A stretch of 64,000 nt of DNA from Nitrospiraceae bacterium (lineage in GTDB: Bacteria; Nitrospirota; Nitrospiria; Nitrospirales; Nitrospiraceae), in NCBI GenBank assembly GCA_919902505.1, contig CAKKRE010000018.1, positions 88,377 to 152,376 on the forward strand, written 5' to 3'. The notes beneath the pieces were generated by a model. The model ran no database searches. It saw nothing but the letters and a program-made list of their open reading frames with translations, and was not told the DNA's origin. Shown here piece after piece: positions 60,144-64,000 of this stretch (the stretch's first letter is position 1; each line of letters opens with the position of its first letter). The position numbers and the translations under genes were made by a program.

Positions 60144-61217
60144 ATGTCGGATCTTGATGTGAGCGCCGTCAAACTGCTGCTGATCGATGATGAGTTGCCT
60201 AGCCTCAAACTGATGGAGGCGATCCTCAAGCAGGCCGGTTATTCCAAGATTACGACGACCAGCGATCCCCGGCAGGCCGTGCAGTTGTACCAAGAAGTGA
60301 AGCCGGACCTGATCGCGACGGACATGCGTATGCCGCAGATGGATGGCTTCGAAGTCATGCGGCAGTTAGCCGCCGTCATTCCCGCCGAGGACTATGTGCC
60401 GATTCTCGTCATTACCGGCGAGCTCGATGCCCCGACGAAGCATAGGGCGTTGGCGGAGGGCGCCAAGGATTTCCTGAACAAACCGGTGGATGCCACGGAA
60501 GTGGTGCTCCGCATCAAAAACCAATTGGTCACGAGGCAGCTTCATCGACAGCTCCGCATGCACAATGAACATTTGGAAGCGCAGGTCCGCTTGCGTACCA
60601 AAATCGTGGAGCAAACCCAGTTGGACCTGCTCAACCGTCTCGCGCTGGCGTCCGAGTATCGCTATGACCCGACCGGAAGTCATGCCTGGCGTGTCGGGCG
60701 GATGGCCGTGTTGCTGGCGGAGATGAAGGGATTGCCTGCGGATCAGGTGGAGATGATCAAGAAGACCGCCCCGTTGCACGATGTGGGGAAGGTCGGCCTG
60801 TCCGATGCCGTGATTCTGAAGAATGGGCCCTACGATGCGGCTGATTGGGCGGCGATGAAGCAACACACCAAAATCGGCTCGAAGCTCCTGTCGGATAGTC
60901 GGGCTCCTCTCTTGATGATGGCACGCGAGATTGCCCTGACGCATCATGAGCGGTGGGATGGAACCGGCTATCACGGGATTAAGGACGTGCAGATCCCGCT
61001 GGCAGGAAGGATCGTCGCGCTGGCCGATACCTTCGATATCATGACGCATCCCAGTTCATACAAAGCGACGTCGACGCTTAGTCAAGCCAGGGCTGAGATC
61101 GAAACCCAGGCCGGCAAGCAGTTCGACCCCGAGTTGAGTGCCCTCTTCCTACAGCTCATCGACCGTGAAGGCGACAAGTTGCTGGCCTCGACGGGCCCCC
61201 TGCAGTTGGTTGCGTAG
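60144..61217 (+). CDS. REC-HD-GYP response regulator (cyclic-di-GMP phosphodiesterase-like)
   Basis: A 357-residue protein: REC domain with D60 phosphoacceptor (LIATDMRMPQMDG) and K113, a helical linker, then an HD-GYP domain with HD at 212-213 (LHDVGKVGL) and HHERWDGTGYHG at 267-278. The GYP triplet is GYH here, a mild departure; the metal ligands are kept. HD-GYP proteins hydrolyse cyclic di-GMP. It is 53 bp after the hybrid kinase gene and is probably its output. The start at 60144 gives a complete REC domain; an upstream in-frame ATG would overlap the kinase end. Confidence 0.9.
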   Translation: MSDLDVSAVKLLLIDDELPSLKLMEAILKQAGYSKITTTSDPRQAVQLYQEVKPDLIATDMRMPQMDGFEVMRQLAAVIPAEDYVPILVITGELDAPTKHRALAEGAKDFLNKPVDATEVVLRIKNQLVTRQLHRQLRMHNEHLEAQVRLRTKIVEQTQLDLLNRLALASEYRYDPTGSHAWRVGRMAVLLAEMKGLPADQVEMIKKTAPLHDVGKVGLSDAVILKNGPYDAADWAAMKQHTKIGSKLLSDSRAPLLMMAREIALTHHERWDGTGYHGIKDVQIPLAGRIVALADTFDIMTHPSSYKATSTLSQARAEIETQAGKQFDPELSALFLQLIDREGDKLLASTGPLQLVA

Positions 61218-61283
61218 CATGCTGCTTCCGGTCTGATTCCTCCCGCCGCTCATCGTCCCTAACAAGATTTCTCTGAGTTCCGC

Positions 61284-61313
61284 TTGACGCATCTGCGTAC
61301 GGCTCTGTACGAT
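61284..61313 (+). promoter_or_regulatory. Candidate nikR promoter
   Basis: TTGACG (61284-61289), 18-bp spacer, TACGAT (61308-61313). The palindrome at 61314-61344 starts directly after it, placing an operator over the transcription start. Confidence 0.45.
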
Positions 61314-61344
61314 CCGTGCCACGATAAGTATTTTCGTAGCACGG
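61314..61344. promoter_or_regulatory. Near-palindromic operator candidate for NikR
   Basis: 31 bp with arms CCGTGCcACGA and TCGTaGCACGG around a 9-bp centre; only one position in each 11-nt arm breaks symmetry. It lies between the promoter boxes and the nikR ATG. It does not match the E. coli NikR box (GTATGA-N16-TCATAC), but NikR sites differ between phyla. Autoregulation is an inference. Confidence 0.6.
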
Positions 61345-61355
61345 AAAACCATCCC

Positions 61356-61772
61356 ATGAAAAAGCTCGCGCGCTTCGGCGTGTCGCTCGACCAGGATCTT
61401 CTTGCCGATTTCGATCGTCTGATCGAACGTCGTCGTTATACGAACCGTTCCGAAGCCATCCGCGACCTGATTCGGGATAATCTCGTCGGGCAGCAGTGGG
61501 ATGAGAATAGGGAGACGGTCGCCACCATCACCTTTGTCTACGACCATCACGTGCCGGGCTTGACGGGGAAACTTACCCACATCCAGCACGATTTTCAGGG
61601 TCACATCATGGCCGGTATGCATGTGCATCTCGACCACGATCACTGCCTGGAGGTGTTGGTTGCCAGGGGCAAAGGGGCTGCCATTCGCAAGGTGGCAGAC
61701 GCGTTGCTGAGCGTCAAGGGCGTGAAGCACGGCAAGCTCACCATGACGACGACGGGTAAAGGACTGCGGTGA
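61356..61772 (+). CDS. nikR: Nickel-responsive regulator NikR
   Basis: A 138-residue protein with an N-terminal ribbon-helix-helix (LARFGVSLDQDLLADFDRLIER, SEAIRDLIRD) and a C-terminal ACT-like nickel-binding domain. The four nickel ligands H78, H89, H91 and C97 (E. coli H76, H87, H89, C95) are all present with the exact spacing, in QHDFQGHIM, GMHVHLDHDHCLEV. It would repress or regulate uptake genes when nickel is bound. The ATG at 61356 was chosen as the family start; a ribosome site is weak. The TonB receptor gene follows after 7 bp. Confidence 0.95.
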   Translation: MKKLARFGVSLDQDLLADFDRLIERRRYTNRSEAIRDLIRDNLVGQQWDENRETVATITFVYDHHVPGLTGKLTHIQHDFQGHIMAGMHVHLDHDHCLEVLVARGKGAAIRKVADALLSVKGVKHGKLTMTTTGKGLR

Positions 61773-61779
61773 TCGGTCG

Positions 61780-63822
61780 GTGAGGCCGGTGCTTCTTGTC
61801 GTCGTATGGCTTGGCCTGCTGTGTTGGGCAGTTCCCATCAAGGCCCACGATCCCGACGCGCCTGATCTCGACGTGCCTGAGGTGACTGTCGAGGCCGACC
61901 GTCCGGTGGCGGCCTCGTCGCAACAATTCATCTCCGACAAGGAATATATCCTCCAGCCGCAAGGGCGCCCGGCCCAGGTGCTCCGCCTTATCCCGGGATT
62001 TATTGCCGTCGAACATTCCGGCGGCGCCGGCAAGGCCGACCAATATTTTCTGCGCGGGTTCGATGCGGATCACGGCACGGACGTCGCATTTTTTGCCGAC
62101 GGCATGCCGATCAACCTGCGTTCCCATGCGCATGGCCAGGGGTATACCGACCTCAATTTCATCATTCCGGAAACCATCGAGGGCCTCGATGTCTACAAGG
62201 GGGCCTATCTGCCGGAGTATGGCGATTTCTCCACGGCGGGGGCGGTCAATTTCAGGACGCGCGAGGTGGTGAAGGAGGGCGTGGTGCAGTCGGCCGGCGG
62301 GCAGTTCCATACGCAGCGCCACCTGCTGATGTTCTCCCCGACGACGGACCGTGTTCGCTCGCTGATTGCTGCCGAGGGGTACTATACGAACGGACCGTTT
62401 CAACAGGACAACCGTTATTTCCGGGGCAATCTGCTCGGGAAGGCGACGATGAATCCGAGCGCCCGGTCGGAGCTGTCGGTGACCGGTACCTTTCACAAGT
62501 CTCAATGGAATGCGTCGGGGGAGATCCCCTTGCGCGCGGTGCAGGACGGGTCGTTGGATCGGTTCGGCGCAGTCGATCCTTCCGAGGGCGGGCGAACGAT
62601 GCGCAGCACCGGCCGGCTCAATTATCACTACGACACAACGTCAGGCGGCCGGTTTTTTGCCAATGCCTATGCGCAATACTACCGCTTCGATCTTTTTACG
62701 AATTTTACGTTCTTCCAGAACGATCTCGTCAACGGCGACGGGTTTCAGCAGTCCGATCGGCGAGTCATGTACGGCGGGGACATCGGGTACAAACAGACCG
62801 CACGATGGTTCGACATGGACGGCGCTGCCACTGTTGGGGTGCAATCCCGGGTCGATCACATTCATGCGCGGCTCGGGCCGCAAGTACTCAGAAATCCGCT
62901 TGGGAGCACGAGCGATACGGATATGACCGAAGCCTCCTATGCCCCCTTCCTCAAACTGGAAGTGCAACCGACACCATGGATGCACCTGGCCGGCGGCGTG
63001 CGGAGTGAGGTGTTTACCTTCGATGTGCGCAATCGCTGTCAGACCTGCGTCGCGCAACCGTCAGGGACCGCCGACTCCGGTCTGGTGTTGCCCAAGGCGA
63101 ACCTGATCCTGGGGCCCTGGTTGAGAACGGAACTCTTTCTGAACTATGGCGAGGGGTACCATAGTAACGATGCGCGCTCGGCGGTGACTCCGGCCGCCTC
63201 GCCGCTGGCGAGAGCCAAGAGTTATGAGGTCGGACTTCGATCAAGACCATGGGGTTCGGACGGTATTGAGCTGACGGCCACGGTGTGGGCGCTGGACATG
63301 AAGCAGGAACTGGTGTTTGTCGGTGACGAAGGGACGACAGAAATTCGTGGCGCATCCCGTCGGCGCGGCATGGAGGTCGGAGCACGCGGGCAGGTCTGGG
63401 GACCGGTGTATTTCAACGGCAGCATCACCTGGACCAAGGCGGAGTTCCGTAACGGCGATGCCATTCCCCTGGCGCCGGAAGTGACGGCGTATGGCGAACT
63501 CCTTCTGCGGTGGCCGGAAGGATTGACCTCACAGCTGCAAGCGACGTATCTCGGTGTTCGCCCGCTGACGGAAGATCGCAGCATCCGCGCGCCCTCCTGG
63601 ATCGATGTCGATGTGTCCGAACGGTACCAGATTCCGATCAAGCTGGCGCATGGGCGACTCGAAGCGTTTCTGTTCGTGCAGAACTTATTCAATACGAAGT
63701 GGGAGCAAGCGGTCTTTGCCTTTGAGTCGAGGCTCAGGCATGAGGCAACGGGTGTCACGGACATCCACTTCGTGCCGGGGAATCCGAGGATGGTTATGGG
63801 GGGGATCGCCTGGTACTTCTGA
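61780..63822 (+). CDS. TonB-dependent receptor, probably for nickel
   Basis: A 680-residue receptor starting at GTG 61780. Signal peptide (to about 22, IKA-HD), then plug with GRPAQVLRLIPGFIAVEH, DQYFLRGFDADHGTD, IPETIEGLDVYKGAYLPEYGDFSTAGAVNFRTRE in the standard order, and a barrel ending MGGIAWYF with terminal Phe. The plug carries HSHAHGQGYTD-like His residues (RSHAHGQGY). It lacks a clear TonB box beyond VPEVTVEA at the mature N-terminus, which may serve as one. Adjacency to nikR, 7 bp downstream in one transcription unit, suggests nickel or a nickel complex as substrate. Confidence 0.9.
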   Translation: MRPVLLVVVWLGLLCWAVPIKAHDPDAPDLDVPEVTVEADRPVAASSQQFISDKEYILQPQGRPAQVLRLIPGFIAVEHSGGAGKADQYFLRGFDADHGTDVAFFADGMPINLRSHAHGQGYTDLNFIIPETIEGLDVYKGAYLPEYGDFSTAGAVNFRTREVVKEGVVQSAGGQFHTQRHLLMFSPTTDRVRSLIAAEGYYTNGPFQQDNRYFRGNLLGKATMNPSARSELSVTGTFHKSQWNASGEIPLRAVQDGSLDRFGAVDPSEGGRTMRSTGRLNYHYDTTSGGRFFANAYAQYYRFDLFTNFTFFQNDLVNGDGFQQSDRRVMYGGDIGYKQTARWFDMDGAATVGVQSRVDHIHARLGPQVLRNPLGSTSDTDMTEASYAPFLKLEVQPTPWMHLAGGVRSEVFTFDVRNRCQTCVAQPSGTADSGLVLPKANLILGPWLRTELFLNYGEGYHSNDARSAVTPAASPLARAKSYEVGLRSRPWGSDGIELTATVWALDMKQELVFVGDEGTTEIRGASRRRGMEVGARGQVWGPVYFNGSITWTKAEFRNGDAIPLAPEVTAYGELLLRWPEGLTSQLQATYLGVRPLTEDRSIRAPSWIDVDVSERYQIPIKLAHGRLEAFLFVQNLFNTKWEQAVFAFESRLRHEATGVTDIHFVPGNPRMVMGGIAWYF

Positions 63823-63946
63823 TAGCCTTCTGAAAATGGCTCCTAGCGGCGTTCTCGGCTCGAAAATATCCTCAACGTACCGCAAGGGTACGCCTGCGGT
63901 ATTTTGTCGCCTGCGGCCTTGCTAGCAACCATTTTGAAAAGGCTAT
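63822..63946. repeat. Large inverted-repeat element with CGTAC core hairpin (copy 3)
   Basis: ATAGCCTTCTGAAAATGGCT (from 63822, arm to 63847) and its counterpart ending at 63946 (GCTAGCAACCATTTTGAAAA, then GGCTAT) form imperfect 26-bp arms. The core at 63870-63898 is CCTCAACGTAC-N6-GTACGCCTGCGG. It begins at the stop codon of the receptor gene and may serve as its terminator. Confidence 0.65.
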
Positions 63947-64000
63947 TTAGGGCACCTCTAAAAACTCGAATATGTTTCGGTGAACGCGCAAAAACCAGCT

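Noticed and set aside
1..64000. CRISPR arrays, tRNA or rRNA genes
   Set aside because: No regularly spaced direct repeats, cloverleaf sequences or rRNA stretches were recognised on either strand by eye; a tRNA scan would be needed to exclude a tRNA fully.

Overview
The window is a high-GC bacterial chromosome segment that I read as Nitrospira or a close relative. The grounds are a 13-gene NADH dehydrogenase (complex I) operon with fused nuoCD, several TonB receptors with TlpA-type thioredoxins, an SmbP-like His-heptad protein of the nitrifier type, and several families of dispersed intergenic palindromes. The genus is an inference from gene content and style, not from a marker gene. No rRNA, tRNA, CRISPR array, IS element or phage gene was seen.

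Layout. 1-3805: ordinary genes (partial VOC/glyoxalase, GNAT acetyltransferase, NodB-type deacetylase, site-2 protease with CBS domains, YihY membrane protein). 3913-6969: a compact, lower-GC, overlapping three-gene operon that encodes a nucleoside-phosphorylase-fold protein, a beta-CASP metallo-beta-lactamase of RNase J type and a PD-(D/E)XK nuclease-like protein. It does not match any defence system I know and is my main candidate for an undescribed system. 6990-22212: complete nuo operon on the minus strand in the order nuoA-B-CD-E-F-G-H-I-J-K-L-M-N. Directly upstream on the same strand lie a MidA/NDUFAF7-like arginine methyltransferase (a complex I assembly factor family in mitochondria) and secA.

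26638-55336: an accessory region rich in cell-envelope and metal-related genes. It holds one TonB, two TonB-dependent receptors, two TlpA-like thioredoxins, a DsbA-like protein, two beta-propeller proteins sharing a CxCCR...ACPHR cysteine/histidine motif, and four paralogous small proteins sharing an H..H...CxWxC...R(A/G)PP pattern. It also holds a lipoprotein amidohydrolase with a His-rich insert, an S9-type peptidase homologue that has lost its nucleophile, a P460-fold protein with CxxCR instead of CxxCH, an SmbP-like protein, a copper-type P-ATPase with three YHS and two heavy-metal-binding domains, and a DegP-type protease. Together these suggest uptake, periplasmic handling and export of a soft metal such as copper, though the substrate is inferred.

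55695-61217: a signalling operon with a lipoprotein, a HAMP membrane protein, a Gly-rich pseudopilin, a hybrid histidine kinase and a REC-HD-GYP regulator. 61356-63822: nikR with all four nickel ligands, a near-palindromic operator candidate just after its promoter, and a TonB receptor 8 bp downstream that is probably a nickel receptor.

Intergenic spaces carry recurring sequence families: TGAAACGT strings, ATGGCGTATAGCTGATGGC-type repeats and a CCTCAaCGTAC-N6-GTACGCcT hairpin inside larger inverted repeats. Several of these sit inside the nuo operon.
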